A DNA stretch of 64,000 nucleotides from Leptotrichia sp. oral taxon 498 (GCF_002240055.1 NZ_CP016753.1:744001-808000); one strand, 5' to 3'; counted from the first letter of the stretch, positions 36,173 through 50,770 are shown. Notes: generated by a model not told the origin, from the sequence alone. A program made the numbers and translations.

Positions 36173-37498
36173 ATGAAACAAACTGTAGCGATTGTTGGTA
36201 GACCAAATGTGGGAAAATCGACATTGTTTAATAAATTGGTGGGGGACAGATTATCTATAGTAAAAGATGAGCCAGGAGTTACTCGTGATAGACTTTATCG
36301 TGAAATGGAATGGCTGGGAAATAAATTCTTGCTTGTTGACACAGGTGGACTTGAGCCTAGAACTCAAGATTTTATGATGAGTAAAATAAAAAAACAGGCG
36401 CAAGTTGCGATTGATGAAGCGGATGTAATTATATTTTTGGTGGATGGAAAAGCTGGAATTACAGGGCTTGATGAAGATGTGGCAACAATTCTTCGTAAAC
36501 AGGATAAAAAGGTTATCGTGGCTGTCAATAAAATTGATAACTATATGAAGGAGCAGGAAAATATTTTTGAATTTTATGGTCTTGGATTTGAAGAAGTTAT
36601 TGGAATTTCTGGAGAACACAAGACAAATTTGGGAGATTTGCTGGATGCTGTAGTTGAAAAATTTGATAATAAAAGTACAAAAGAAATTTCAGAAGGGCTT
36701 AGCATTGCGATTCTTGGACGACCAAATGCTGGGAAATCCTCGCTTTTAAACAAATTATTGAATAAAGAGCGTTCGATTGTGAGTGATATTGCTGGAACAA
36801 CAAGAGATACAATTGATTCGGCGTTAAAATATGACGGGGAGATGTATACTCTTATTGATACCGCAGGAATTCGGAGAAAATCCAAAGTGGAAGATGACAT
36901 CGAGTATTACAGCGTGCTTCGTGCGATGAAAGCCATTAAAAGAGCGGATGTCTGTGTTTTGATGTTAGATGCGACAGAACTTCTGACGGATCAGGATAAA
37001 AGAATTGCAGGAATGATTTATGACGAGAGAAAGCCAATTATAATTGCAATTAACAAATGGGATTTGATTGAAAAAAATGACAACAGCGTGAAAGAGTTTA
37101 AAGAGCTTGTCAAGGCGGATTTGTCATTTTTGGACTATGCTCCGATTGTGACAATTTCGGCACTAACTGGAAAAAGAACGCTTAATATTTTGGAACAGGC
37201 GAAATTTATCAATGAAGAATATCATAAAAAAGTTACGACTGGAATATTAAATCAGATTTTGGCAGAAATTGTTGCACAAAATCCTGTGCCAACTCGAAAA
37301 GGAAGAGCAGTTAAACTTAATTATGGGACACAAATTAGTCAAGCTCCACCAAAATTTGTATTTTTCGCAAACAATCCGGAGTTAATTCATTTTTCTTATA
37401 AGAGATATATTGAAAATAAACTTCGTGAATATTTTGGATTTGAAGGATGTCCTATTGACATAGTTTTTAATAAAAAAGGTGACAAAATTTTTGGATAA
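36173..37498 (+). CDS. der: Ribosome biogenesis GTPase Der (EngA)
   Basis: A 441-residue protein with two GTPase domains and a C-terminal KH-like domain. Domain 1 has GRPNVGKST, DTGG and NKID; domain 2 has GRPNAGKSS, DTAG and NKWD. The tail HFSYKRYIENKLREYFGF is typical. It matures the 50S subunit. GGAGG precedes the ATG. It heads a group of four genes (der, AI-2E-like, cysS, marR) with gaps of about 14-25 bases. Confidence 0.96.
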   Translation: MKQTVAIVGRPNVGKSTLFNKLVGDRLSIVKDEPGVTRDRLYREMEWLGNKFLLVDTGGLEPRTQDFMMSKIKKQAQVAIDEADVIIFLVDGKAGITGLDEDVATILRKQDKKVIVAVNKIDNYMKEQENIFEFYGLGFEEVIGISGEHKTNLGDLLDAVVEKFDNKSTKEISEGLSIAILGRPNAGKSSLLNKLLNKERSIVSDIAGTTRDTIDSALKYDGEMYTLIDTAGIRRKSKVEDDIEYYSVLRAMKAIKRADVCVLMLDATELLTDQDKRIAGMIYDERKPIIIAINKWDLIEKNDNSVKEFKELVKADLSFLDYAPIVTISALTGKRTLNILEQAKFINEEYHKKVTTGILNQILAEIVAQNPVPTRKGRAVKLNYGTQISQAPPKFVFFANNPELIHFSYKRYIENKLREYFGFEGCPIDIVFNKKGDKIFG

Positions 37499-37522
37499 AA
37501 GTTTTTTACGAAAGGGAGATAA

Positions 37523-38632
37523 ATGAAATTTTATGATGAAGAAAAAATTTTAAAAGCGAAAAATGTGTTAATGGTAGTGTCACTTTTATTTTTATCGATT
37601 TTACTTTTTTTCAAAGTTTACGATTATTTTAAAAAGCCGATTAATCTTGCTATAAGTACGATTTTTCCATTTATTTTGTCGTTTATAATCGTGTATTCGC
37701 TTATGCCAATTATTGATATGATAAGCAATAAAAAAAATGAAGAGAATCCGCCTAAAAAACTTATAAAAAATAGAAATTTGGCGATTTTAATCGTACTGTC
37801 GCTCTTTTTTGCGATTTTTATATATATTGTACTTGCTTTTATTCCGCTAATTGCGAAACAAGGTTCAAGTCTAATTGAGTTTTTTTTGAAAAATCAAGGA
37901 AATTTTCAAAGTAAGGCATTTAATTTTATGGAGCAAAATAACATTGATTTAAAAAATACACTTATGAGTTCTAAAGATGTGATTATAAATATGACGGTAA
38001 GGGTGCTGACTTCCAGTTACTCCATTGTAACCAGCACTTTTACTTTGCTTTTTATGACACCAATTTTTACGATTATGTTAATTTTTAGCTATGACAACAT
38101 TGAAATTTGGGTTGAAAATTTTTTGACGGATATAGATGAAGATAGAAAATTTGTCAATCTGGCAAAAAAAATAGATCAAACCATTGGAAAATATATTTTG
38201 GTTACGGTACTTGACAGTATGATTGTCGGAGTAGCATCTTTCATAATTTTTTATTTTTTAAGATTAGACTACAGTATTTTATTTTCACTAATCATTGGCT
38301 TTGGAAATGTGATACCGTTTTTAGGACCTTTTATTGGTCTTATTCCTGTGATTTTCTATGCTGCAACGAAATCTTTTAATTTAGTAATCATTATTGTCGC
38401 ACTGGTTACAATTGTGCAAACTATTGAAGCAAATATCGTAAAACCTTGGCTTACAGGAAAATCGGTGGAAATGCATCCGATTACGACACTACTTGTTGTT
38501 TTGATTGGAGGAGCGCTTTTTGGAATTGGAGGAGCGTTTATTGGAATCCCAATTTATATCGTGATTAAATTGACCTGGATATTCTATTGGGAAAATTATA
38601 TAAAAAAAAATCAAAATAATTCAAAAAACTAA
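37523..38632 (+). CDS. AI-2E family (UPF0118) membrane protein
   Basis: A 369-residue protein with about seven or eight membrane helices. The family marks are the long soluble segment between helices 3 and 4, and the late blocks FGNVIPFLGPFIGLIPV, VKPWLTGKSVEMHPI and GGALFGIGGAFIGIPI. Members include TqsA and Na+/H+ antiporters; the substrate cannot be told. It lies 24 bases after der, with AAAGGGAG upstream. Confidence 0.88.
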   Translation: MKFYDEEKILKAKNVLMVVSLLFLSILLFFKVYDYFKKPINLAISTIFPFILSFIIVYSLMPIIDMISNKKNEENPPKKLIKNRNLAILIVLSLFFAIFIYIVLAFIPLIAKQGSSLIEFFLKNQGNFQSKAFNFMEQNNIDLKNTLMSSKDVIINMTVRVLTSSYSIVTSTFTLLFMTPIFTIMLIFSYDNIEIWVENFLTDIDEDRKFVNLAKKIDQTIGKYILVTVLDSMIVGVASFIIFYFLRLDYSILFSLIIGFGNVIPFLGPFIGLIPVIFYAATKSFNLVIIIVALVTIVQTIEANIVKPWLTGKSVEMHPITTLLVVLIGGALFGIGGAFIGIPIYIVIKLTWIFYWENYIKKNQNNSKN

Positions 38633-38653
38633 TTTTAGGAAGGAAAATAAAAA

Positions 38654-40084
38654 ATGGAATTTTACAACACATTGTCAAATAAATTGGAAAAATTTTTGCC
38701 ACTTGAAAAAAACAAAGTGAAAATGTATGTCTGTGGACCTACAGTCTATAATTACATACATTTAGGAAATGCTCGTCCGATTATTGTTTTTGACGTACTT
38801 GCCAGATATTTTAAATATAAAAATTATGAAGTTGAGTTTGTACAAAATTTTACTGACATTGATGATAAAATTATAAATAGAGCTAATGAAGAAAAATTAT
38901 CTTGTGAAGAAATCACTAAAAAATATATAGACGGTTTTTTTGAAGATGTGAAAAAATTAAATATTTTAAGTGATGTGAAAAGACCGAAAGTTACGGAAAA
39001 TATTTACGAAATAATAGAAACTATAAAAAAATTGATAGATAATGGCTTTGCTTATGAAAAAGATGGAGATGTCTATTTTGAAGTGAAAAAATATTCAGAG
39101 TATGGGAAATTGTCCAATCAAAAAATTGATGAGCTGGAAGCGGGAGCTAGAATTGATATTTCAAAAATTAAAAGAAATCCGCTGGATTTTGTCCTTTGGA
39201 AAAACAAAAAAGAAAATGAGCCATCTTATGAATCGCCTTGGGGAAAAGGTAGACCTGGTTGGCACATAGAGTGTAGTACAATGTCACAAAAATATTTGGG
39301 AGATACATTTGATATTCACGGTGGTGGACAAGATTTGATTTTCCCCCATCATGAAAATGAAATTGCTCAAAGTAAATGTGCCTATCACGGAAATTTTGCA
39401 AATTACTGGCTGCATAACGGCTTTGTTCAAATTGATGGCGATAAAATGTCAAAATCAACAGGAAACTTTTTTTTGCTCCGTGAAATTTTAGAAAAATTTT
39501 CGGGAAATGTAATAAGATTTTTTATGGTAAGCACGCATTACAGAAAACCGATTAATTTTTCTTTTGAAGCGCTAAAAGATACAAGAAAAGCTTTGGAAAA
39601 TGTGATAAATGCAATGAAAAAATTTGAAGATGCAATAAATTTGACAAAAGAAAATTTATTTGGAAATAAAAATTCATTTGAAAAAATCAAAGAGTTTGAC
39701 GAAAAATTTGTTTTGGCGATGGATGAAGATATGAATACGCCGCAGGCATTGGCTATAATTTTTGAACAAATTAAATATACAAATAAACTTCTTACTAAAT
39801 TTGAAGATAGAAAAGATGTTATTTGTGAAATAAAAAGTTCATATGAATCGCTAAAAAATAAAATCGAAAATGTGCTTGGAATAAAATTGGAAAGCGAAAA
39901 AAAATTCGAGAAAAGCAGTGAATTAACTGATAAATTGATTGATTTACTTTTGGAAGTGAGAAAAGACGCAAGAATTGAGAAAAATTTTAAATTATCTGAT
40001 AAAATTAGAGACAGTTTGAAAAATCTTGGAATAGAAATTAAAGATGCGAAAGATGGAAGTACAAGTTATAATTTTAAAGAATGA
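38654..40084 (+). CDS. cysS: Cysteinyl-tRNA synthetase
   Basis: A 476-residue class I synthetase. Zinc and ATP motifs are CGPTVYNYIHLGNARP (HIGH-type HLGN), WHIECSTMS, HGGGQDLIFPHHENE and DKMSKSTGNF (KMSKS). The C-terminal DALR-like helical domain includes RKDARIEKNFKLSDKIRD. It charges tRNA-Cys. It ends one codon into the short gap before a MarR gene. Confidence 0.96.
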   Translation: MEFYNTLSNKLEKFLPLEKNKVKMYVCGPTVYNYIHLGNARPIIVFDVLARYFKYKNYEVEFVQNFTDIDDKIINRANEEKLSCEEITKKYIDGFFEDVKKLNILSDVKRPKVTENIYEIIETIKKLIDNGFAYEKDGDVYFEVKKYSEYGKLSNQKIDELEAGARIDISKIKRNPLDFVLWKNKKENEPSYESPWGKGRPGWHIECSTMSQKYLGDTFDIHGGGQDLIFPHHENEIAQSKCAYHGNFANYWLHNGFVQIDGDKMSKSTGNFFLLREILEKFSGNVIRFFMVSTHYRKPINFSFEALKDTRKALENVINAMKKFEDAINLTKENLFGNKNSFEKIKEFDEKFVLAMDEDMNTPQALAIIFEQIKYTNKLLTKFEDRKDVICEIKSSYESLKNKIENVLGIKLESEKKFEKSSELTDKLIDLLLEVRKDARIEKNFKLSDKIRDSLKNLGIEIKDAKDGSTSYNFKE

Positions 40085-40098
40085 AAAGGAGTGATAAG

Positions 40099-40587
40099 AT
40101 GAGCTGCAATAAAACTGAAAAAGAAATAAGTGAGTGTTTATATTTTACAATTTCAAAGATGTTTAGAATGATAAATAGGATTGCAGAAGAAGCGTTTGAA
40201 AAAATAGACATTTGTCCAACTCACGCTTTTTTAATGATGCTATTAAAAGAAGAGAAAAATGGACTTTCGGTAAACCAGATTTCATCTTCTCTTGCAATAG
40301 CTCCGTCAACAGTTACAAGATTTGTGGATAAATTAGTATCAAAAGGGTATGTTGTGAGAGAAAAGATGGGGAAAAACTCTTTTACAAAAATAACTGAAAA
40401 AGGGTTAAATGAAATTGATGAAATTTATGAAGCTTGGCATGGAATTACTGAAAAAATTGAAGAACTAGTAGGAGATAAAACTTATTTGGAGCGAACAAAA
40501 AAATCTTTTAAAGAGTTTGTGGAAATTTTGGGAAAAGATAAAAAATATGATAAAGTTTCTGAAGAATTTGACTTTTGGATTATTTAA
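40099..40587 (+). CDS. MarR family transcriptional regulator
   Basis: A 162-residue winged-helix protein with the MarR core: LSVNQISSSLAIAPSTVTRF and then VDKLVSKGYVVREK (recognition helix and wing), flanked by dimerisation helices. An N-terminal Cys and a Cys at position about 45 (DICPTH) could sense oxidants. I chose ATG 40099 with AAAAGGAG upstream; an ATG at 40081 overlaps the cysS stop and would engulf that site. Its target is unclear; the next gene is the LptD homologue. Confidence 0.88.
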   Translation: MSCNKTEKEISECLYFTISKMFRMINRIAEEAFEKIDICPTHAFLMMLLKEEKNGLSVNQISSSLAIAPSTVTRFVDKLVSKGYVVREKMGKNSFTKITEKGLNEIDEIYEAWHGITEKIEELVGDKTYLERTKKSFKEFVEILGKDKKYDKVSEEFDFWII

Positions 40588-40662
40588 AAAAATGTGATAT
40601 AATAACTTAAAAAATACAGAAAATTTATAAAAAATAAAAACTTTAAAAAGGTTGAAAAAATT

Positions 40663-43600
40663 ATGAGAAGACTAAAATATAAAGTGCTGTTTGTTTTTCT
40701 ATTTTATATTATATTTTTTGAAAATTTACGTGCAGAAATGATAGAATTAGAAACAGAGAGCTCGAGAATAAATTTAGACACCGAAGAAATAAATACACAA
40801 GGAAATGTTACTGTTAAATATAAAGATATAAAAATAAAAGCGGATAACATAAAAAAACTTCCGAATAAAAATATAATCACAGGTTCGGGGGATGTGGAAT
40901 TTAATCAAGGTTCACAAAAAGTCAAGGCCGATAATCTCATTTTTGATATGGATACAAAGTTAGCTAAAATTTATAATTCTGAAAGTTATGACACCAATAT
41001 GAAACTTAGATATGGTGGCGAGGAAACTTTGAGTGAGGGAAATAAAAAAATAACAGTGAAAAACGGATGGTTTACGACGAGTCCTTATGAAAAGCCAAAT
41101 TATAAAATTGAAGCTAATGAGCTTGAAATTTATCCAAATAGGAAAGCTATTGCAAGGGATATAAAAGTTGTTGCTGGTGGAAAAACTTGGTTAAAATTAC
41201 CATATTATGTAACTTCACTGAAACCAGCAAGCCAGAGAGCGACGCTTTTTCCATATGTTGGAATGGATAGTGACAGGGGATTTTTTGGAATAATGGGTTT
41301 TGACTACGATTTAGGACCGCTTGCACAGGGATTTGTTGATTTTGAGTTAAGTACAAAGCAAAAACTGGCGCTAAAATTTTCCAATGACTATTCATTTTGG
41401 GGAAATAATTCAGGAAATATTTTTATAAACAGATTTGTTGTTCCAATTGGAAATCATAAAAAAGAGTGGGATTTTCGTGTAAATCACAGAGTTAGAAATG
41501 CTCCTAAAAAGGCAAAAGAAGATAGGAAATTCTATGATGCAGGATATGGAATCTGGAACATCAACTATCAAAATATTACGCCAAATTTGATGTATGCGGT
41601 TGACGGTTCAAAGTTAAAAGATGATTACACAGCGTTTGTTGACAAGTATAAGCATATTGGATTCTGGGATGCGAATATAAATCAAGAATTGGGGCAGAAT
41701 GGGGAATTAAATATAAAATATTACTGGACTCAGGATAAAAAGGCGCTAAAAGCTCTAACTGACATAAATGATAAAATTATGAAAGACAACAGTCTTGATC
41801 CAAGAAGAACAGATGTCGATTTGTATAAAAGCATAAAATATACAAATGGAAATAAAGATGTGGAAATTACAGTTGACAATGAGGACTTTAGAGACATAAA
41901 TCCAGGTTATGTTGGAGATTTAAATTCCTACAGAAAAAAAAGAAACTATGGGATTAATTTAAAAGGACCTAAAATAAAGTTAGATTATCTTAATTCAGAT
42001 AACGATGAATATGGCGAATTACTTGGAATGAGAGACCGTGGGGACGATAAGACTATTCACTGGGTTCAAAAGAAGGCTTATGATAAAAGAGAAGAATGGG
42101 GATTGACTTTTGGAAATTATTATCCTTTTAAAAAATATGAATTTTTTGGATACGAGCCAAGAACTAGTTATCAAAATTTTTCAAATAATTTATATTTTGG
42201 TGCGCAAGTTAAACAAGTTGATGTGCAAAAAAAAGAATATGAATACGATTATACAAGGGATAATGAAAATTATAACAGTCTATTTTTAAATAGTTCAACA
42301 AGTGACGAAAGTAGAATTTATAAAGTTTACGAAGATAACGAAACAATTAGAAGAGCCAAAAAAATTATTTATGAAAAATATAGAAGTCAAAAATTTAATG
42401 TTGGAAATGATAGAATTGACTTGCCAATAAAAGATTCATTTGTTGGATTTAATATGGGATTTGAAAATCGTGACTACAACAGTGTGGCAGTTCCCAAGTT
42501 TAAAAATGGGAGAAAAGTGGAAGATTTAAACTCCACAACTGGATACGAAGTTGCAACTAATGCAAGTGGAAATACGATAAGGCAAAAACCTTCAATGAAT
42601 ATTTTTACAATGGACACAAGATTATTTACGACACTTTTTGACAACACATACAAAAAAAACAACAAATACGATGTAAAAGTGACAAATGATGCAACATTTA
42701 CTGTTCAAAGAACAGATGCTGACAGTGCAATGTATGGAGAATACGACATTGTAGAAATTCCAACAAATGCTACAGGATTTGGTAATAGTTTTATTTATCA
42801 GATTGGAAATGTCACATTCAATTACAATTTAAATTTAAGAAATGATAGACATTTTCGGGATAACTGGTTAAAAAATAGATATGTAAGAAATTATTTTAAA
42901 GCGGATATAGCTGGAAAGAGATTTATAAGTTTTGATTTACAAAGTAACGATGAATATGAATTTAAACATTTTAGATCTCAAAGAGATTTTAACAGAGAAT
43001 TTCAATATGGATTTTTGTCAAACAATGGAGATAATTTCTTATATAAATTTTCAGAAAAGAATAAAAAGTTGTTTCCATTAAATACGAGTCTTGGATGGAA
43101 TCAGAAAATATACAAGGAATCGTTAAAAGACAGAACTTTTGGAATAAATTTTAACGAATGGGGATTTGAATATTCAAACTTAGTATCAAAAGCAAATGAT
43201 ATTTTTGGAAATACAGCGACATTTGGCTTTCCTGCACTAAAATTAAAAACAAATTATCACAGATTGGGATTTGTATATGATACAAAAAAAATGAAAGATA
43301 AGAAATTTGAATCGGATCATTATTTTAGAGTAAATTTCGGATTTGGGAAAAAAACTTATAGAGATTTAAAAAATACGCCTATAAATGTTTCTGATGATAA
43401 ATATATTCGTGGAAATGATTATACGACAATTGGTTTTTTATATAGATATGAAAATGATGCAAAACCAAGATATTTAGCGGATGTGGAAGCTGAAAAAGAA
43501 GAAGCTGAAAAAATAGATTTGGGAAGTCTTGACACAAAAGAATTAGAAACTGAAATCCAAAATTCAAATACTGTAAAAAATTCAAATACACAAAATTTTT

Positions 43601-44355
43601 CTATTGAAGACACAAGCAAAAATATAGTTGATAAAATTGTAGTAAAAGATGATAACAGGTTATTTTTAAGCAGCGAAGAAGAAGAGGCATATAAAAGTTA
43701 TGTTGAAGAAGAAAATTATCGTCAAAATAAATTCAGCTTAAACGATTTTAATAAAAAATTACAAAGTTTAAGAAGTCAAAAAAAATATTTTCAAATAGGT
43801 ATGGATATGCAAATAGATGGTTCTGACGCAGCAAATCCAAGCGGAATGAAAGGACTTGACAAAATAAACGATTTAAGTTTTAAAGTTGAAACTGGATATT
43901 TAGACAAATTTTTTGTCAGATACGCATTTGTAATGGAAAGACCTGATAGAATTTATAGAAATGATCTTTCTCGTAACAGCACTTTCGATTTTAGAAGACA
44001 TGAATTTGAATCAAAATACATGTTTTCAAAAGATCCAGATAAACCGTGGTGGATCGGTGGAAAACTACAGTATGTTCAAAATGGAGCGCCAAAAGCTTCA
44101 GATCCAGAAATATACGAAAGTTCTTGGTATGCCAAGAAAGTAAACAAAATTACGCTTGGAATGGCAACGTTGAGCCATAGTTTTGAAAATGTTGAATGGG
44201 AAATAGGTGCAGGAATGAAGTGGGATAAGCCAGATAATAAAAAATTAGGTTATTATCCAGTTGTTTCATTAAAATTTGGAATAACACCGTTCCCAGAAAA
44301 AAATATTCAATTCAATTATTCTGGAAAAGGTGTAGAATTTGGGGCAGGATTATAA
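40663..44355 (+). CDS. lptD: LptD-like outer-membrane LPS assembly protein (very long)
   Basis: A 1230-residue exported protein. A signal sequence (to about residue 24, ...ENLRA) is followed by an OstA/LptA-like beta-jellyroll (about 25-175: INTQGNVTVKYKDIKIKADN, ITGSGDVEFNQGSQKVKADN), then a large beta-barrel rich in alternating aromatic strands. It is over 400 residues longer than E. coli LptD. A low-complexity, acidic insert lies at about 944-1040 (AEKEEAEKIDL..., Asn/Thr/Ser-rich). It ends in Leu rather than the usual aromatic residue. Its task is inserting LPS into the outer leaflet, with LptE unknown here. Confidence 0.8.
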   Translation: MRRLKYKVLFVFLFYIIFFENLRAEMIELETESSRINLDTEEINTQGNVTVKYKDIKIKADNIKKLPNKNIITGSGDVEFNQGSQKVKADNLIFDMDTKLAKIYNSESYDTNMKLRYGGEETLSEGNKKITVKNGWFTTSPYEKPNYKIEANELEIYPNRKAIARDIKVVAGGKTWLKLPYYVTSLKPASQRATLFPYVGMDSDRGFFGIMGFDYDLGPLAQGFVDFELSTKQKLALKFSNDYSFWGNNSGNIFINRFVVPIGNHKKEWDFRVNHRVRNAPKKAKEDRKFYDAGYGIWNINYQNITPNLMYAVDGSKLKDDYTAFVDKYKHIGFWDANINQELGQNGELNIKYYWTQDKKALKALTDINDKIMKDNSLDPRRTDVDLYKSIKYTNGNKDVEITVDNEDFRDINPGYVGDLNSYRKKRNYGINLKGPKIKLDYLNSDNDEYGELLGMRDRGDDKTIHWVQKKAYDKREEWGLTFGNYYPFKKYEFFGYEPRTSYQNFSNNLYFGAQVKQVDVQKKEYEYDYTRDNENYNSLFLNSSTSDESRIYKVYEDNETIRRAKKIIYEKYRSQKFNVGNDRIDLPIKDSFVGFNMGFENRDYNSVAVPKFKNGRKVEDLNSTTGYEVATNASGNTIRQKPSMNIFTMDTRLFTTLFDNTYKKNNKYDVKVTNDATFTVQRTDADSAMYGEYDIVEIPTNATGFGNSFIYQIGNVTFNYNLNLRNDRHFRDNWLKNRYVRNYFKADIAGKRFISFDLQSNDEYEFKHFRSQRDFNREFQYGFLSNNGDNFLYKFSEKNKKLFPLNTSLGWNQKIYKESLKDRTFGINFNEWGFEYSNLVSKANDIFGNTATFGFPALKLKTNYHRLGFVYDTKKMKDKKFESDHYFRVNFGFGKKTYRDLKNTPINVSDDKYIRGNDYTTIGFLYRYENDAKPRYLADVEAEKEEAEKIDLGSLDTKELETEIQNSNTVKNSNTQNFSIEDTSKNIVDKIVVKDDNRLFLSSEEEEAYKSYVEEENYRQNKFSLNDFNKKLQSLRSQKKYFQIGMDMQIDGSDAANPSGMKGLDKINDLSFKVETGYLDKFFVRYAFVMERPDRIYRNDLSRNSTFDFRRHEFESKYMFSKDPDKPWWIGGKLQYVQNGAPKASDPEIYESSWYAKKVNKITLGMATLSHSFENVEWEIGAGMKWDKPDNKKLGYYPVVSLKFGITPFPEKNIQFNYSGKGVEFGAGL

Positions 44356-44362
44356 AAAAGAA

Positions 44363-44397
44363 AAAGGATTATTTTATAAAAATAGTTCTTTTTTTTT
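44363..44397 (+). terminator. Terminator of lptD
   Basis: AAAGGATTATTTT and AAAATAGTTCTTT form a 13-bp stem (two G-T pairs) with a 3-nt loop and a long T run. Confidence 0.8.
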
Positions 44398-44491
44398 AGA
44401 AAATTAACATAAAAAAATTTTTATTTATTGCCTCAAAAACGAAAAAAATATATTTATTGAAAAAAAAATAAAATTTTTTCAAAAAAAAGAG

Positions 44492-44520
44492 TTGACAACG
44501 GAAATTTTTTTTGATATAAT
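44492..44520 (+). promoter_or_regulatory. rRNA operon promoter
   Basis: Perfect -35 TTGACA (44492-44497), 17 bp, perfect -10 TATAAT (44515-44520). A-tract DNA upstream (44441-44490) looks like an UP element. The gene-free 44356-44657 stretch also holds the lptD terminator and about 130 nt of leader. Confidence 0.92.
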
Positions 44521-44657
44521 ATATTCCGTCGATTGGGAAAAGGTCGGCGGAAGGACAATGGAAAGAGAAGAAGAAAAAGCAGAGTGATAGATAAGAAAAT
44601 AGAAGTCAAGGCTTAGCAATAGGCCTCGTCAAGGAACAATAAGGTGAAATATAATGT

Positions 44658-46169
<1,512 letters not shown>

Positions 46170-46216
46170 CTAAGGAGCATGTTTTCCTGCACTTCTTCTT
46201 TGAAGTTTTTCCTTTT

Positions 46217-46252
46217 AAGGACAATGGGAAATGAATAGTAGGTAAAAGATTA
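46217..46252 (+). other. 5' arm of the pre-23S processing stem (3' arm 49181-49220)
   Basis: AAGGACAATGGGAAATGAAT and onward here is nearly complementary to the sequence after 23S that ends ATTTATTTCCCATTGCCCTT, forming a long stem that loops out 23S for RNase III cutting. The 16S-23S spacer (46170-46280) contains no tRNA. A similar but weaker pair, AGAAGAAG...GCAG before 16S (about 44565-44582) and CTGCACTTCTTCTTT after it (about 46187-46202), flanks 16S. Confidence 0.75.
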
Positions 46253-46280
46253 CAACAAAATAGATTATTCTGTTTGATAA

Positions 46281-49180
<2,900 letters not shown>

Positions 49181-49232
49181 AATCTTTTGCTTGCCTGCTA
49201 TTTATTTCCCATTGCCCTTTACATCCATTCTT

Positions 49233-49348
49233 GTTTGGTGACCATTGCGGCAGGGATACACCCGGTGACATCCCGAACCCGGCAGTTAAGTCTGCTTGCG
49301 CCTACGATACTTGGCATGCGCCAGGGAAAATAGGCAGTCGCCAAACTT
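49233..49348 (+). rRNA. rrf: 5S ribosomal RNA
   Basis: About 115 nt, starting GTTTGGTGACCATTGCGGCA and ending AGGCAGTCGCCAAAC; the two ends pair. The internal CCCGAACCCGGCAGTTAAG is the conserved 5S segment. Confidence 0.93.
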
Positions 49349-49360
49349 TTCTTTTTCTGC

Positions 49361-49437
49361 GTCTCCGTAGCTCAGCTGGTTAGAGCATCTGACTGTTAAT
49401 CAGAGGGCCGCTGGTTCGAGCCCAGCCGGGGACGCCA
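49361..49437 (+). tRNA. tRNA-Asn (GUU)
   Basis: A 77-nt cloverleaf. Acceptor GTCTCCG pairs with CGGGGAC (one G-T), D-arm TAGCTCAGCTGGTTAGAGC, anticodon loop CTGTTAA with GTT, T-arm CTGGTTCGAGCCCAG, discriminator G, and encoded CCA. It lies 13 nt after 5S and is the last gene of the rRNA operon. Confidence 0.96.
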
Positions 49438-49518
49438 TTTTTTTGTCTTAAAAAATACCAATTCTACATTTTTCTCATTTCTTTTTACTGAATTCTATTT
49501 GTTTTTAATTTTATTTGC

Positions 49519-49547
49519 TTGAAAAAAAATTTTAGTTATGATAATAT
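49519..49547 (+). promoter_or_regulatory. Possible promoter for galE2
   Basis: TTGAAA (49519-49524), 17 bp, TAATAT (49542-49547), about 150 bp before galE2. The leader between is A/T-rich with no visible motif. Confidence 0.4.
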
Positions 49548-49699
49548 TAAACATGATAAAATTAAAGAGTTAGAAAATTATTTATTAGTAAAAAAATGTT
49601 TTAGTAGATTTTTAAAATAATTAAAATATAAGATATTAAATATGAAAAAAATATTGTAGTTTGATTTGCGATATTTATTTTTAAGAAAGAAGGGAAGAT

Positions 49700-50725
49700 A
49701 TGAAAACTATTTTAGTTCCTGGTGGAGCAGGATATATCGGTTCACACACTGTGTTAGATTTGATTAAAAAAGGATTTAATCCTATTATAGTGGATGATTT
49801 TAGTAATTCTAGTAAAAAAGTTATTACAATTTTAGAAGAACTTTCTGGAGAAAAAATAAATTTTTATGAAATGGATATAAAGAATAAAGAAGGTTTGAGA
49901 AAAATTTTTAGAGAAAATAAAATTGACGCTGTTATTAATTTTGCAGGATTTAAGGCAGTGGGTGAATCTGTAGAAAAACCACTAATGTATTATGATAACA
50001 ATTTATTTGGAATGATTACTTTACTTGAAGTAATGAAAGAATTTAATGTAAAAAATATCGTATTTAGTTCGTCAGCTACTGTTTACGGTGTTTCTGAAAA
50101 AGTACCTTTTGTGGAAACTGATCCAATGGGAGAAGTTACAAATCCTTATGGGCGTACAAAAGTAATAATCGAACATATTTTAATGGATTTGGCAAAATCT
50201 GACAATACTTGGAATATAATTGCTCTTAGATATTTCAATCCATTAGGTGCTCATGAAAGCGGAAGAATTGGAGAAGATCCAAACGGAATTCCAAACAATC
50301 TTTCACCTTATATAACTCAAGTTGCAGTTGGAAAATTAGAAAAATTACATATTTTTGGAAATGATTATGACACTCCAGACGGAACTTGTATAAGAGATTT
50401 TATTCATGTAAATGATTTGGCGGCAGGACATTCAGCAGCATTAAATTATTTATTTAATAATGAAAATCTTGGTTTTGATGCGATAAATTTAGGAAGCGAA
50501 AAAGGTTATAGCGTTCTTGAAATTTTAAGTAATTTTGAAAAAGCTGTTGGAAAAGAAATTCCTTATGTAATTGATGGCAGAAGAGCTGGAGATATTGCGG
50601 TTTGTTATGCAGATGCTTCAAAAGCTAAAAAATTATTGAATTGGGAAGCAAAATATACAATTGAAGATATGTGCCGTGATTCTTGGAATTGGCAAAAGAA
50701 AAATCCAAATGGATTTAAAGATTAA
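49700..50725 (+). CDS. galE: UDP-glucose 4-epimerase, second copy
   Basis: A 341-residue GalE of the E. coli-like type: GGAGYIGSHTVLDL, NFAGFKAVGESVEKPL, FSSSATVYG, NPYGRTK (catalytic Tyr-Lys), RYFNPLGAHESGRIGEDPNG and DGTCIRDFIHVNDLA. It is closer to the textbook enzyme than the copy at 8011, which reads STAATFG in place of SSATVYG. Two different epimerases suggest one for galactose use (this one) and one for polysaccharide precursors. GAAGGGAAG precedes the ATG. Confidence 0.95.
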   Translation: MKTILVPGGAGYIGSHTVLDLIKKGFNPIIVDDFSNSSKKVITILEELSGEKINFYEMDIKNKEGLRKIFRENKIDAVINFAGFKAVGESVEKPLMYYDNNLFGMITLLEVMKEFNVKNIVFSSSATVYGVSEKVPFVETDPMGEVTNPYGRTKVIIEHILMDLAKSDNTWNIIALRYFNPLGAHESGRIGEDPNGIPNNLSPYITQVAVGKLEKLHIFGNDYDTPDGTCIRDFIHVNDLAAGHSAALNYLFNNENLGFDAINLGSEKGYSVLEILSNFEKAVGKEIPYVIDGRRAGDIAVCYADASKAKKLLNWEAKYTIEDMCRDSWNWQKKNPNGFKD

Positions 50726-50770
50726 TAATCATTATAAAACATAAATAAAAATTTTTTAGGAGGATTTTTT

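Noticed and set aside
46170-46280. A tRNA in the 16S-23S spacer
   Set aside because: No cloverleaf can be drawn; the space is filled by processing-stem arms.
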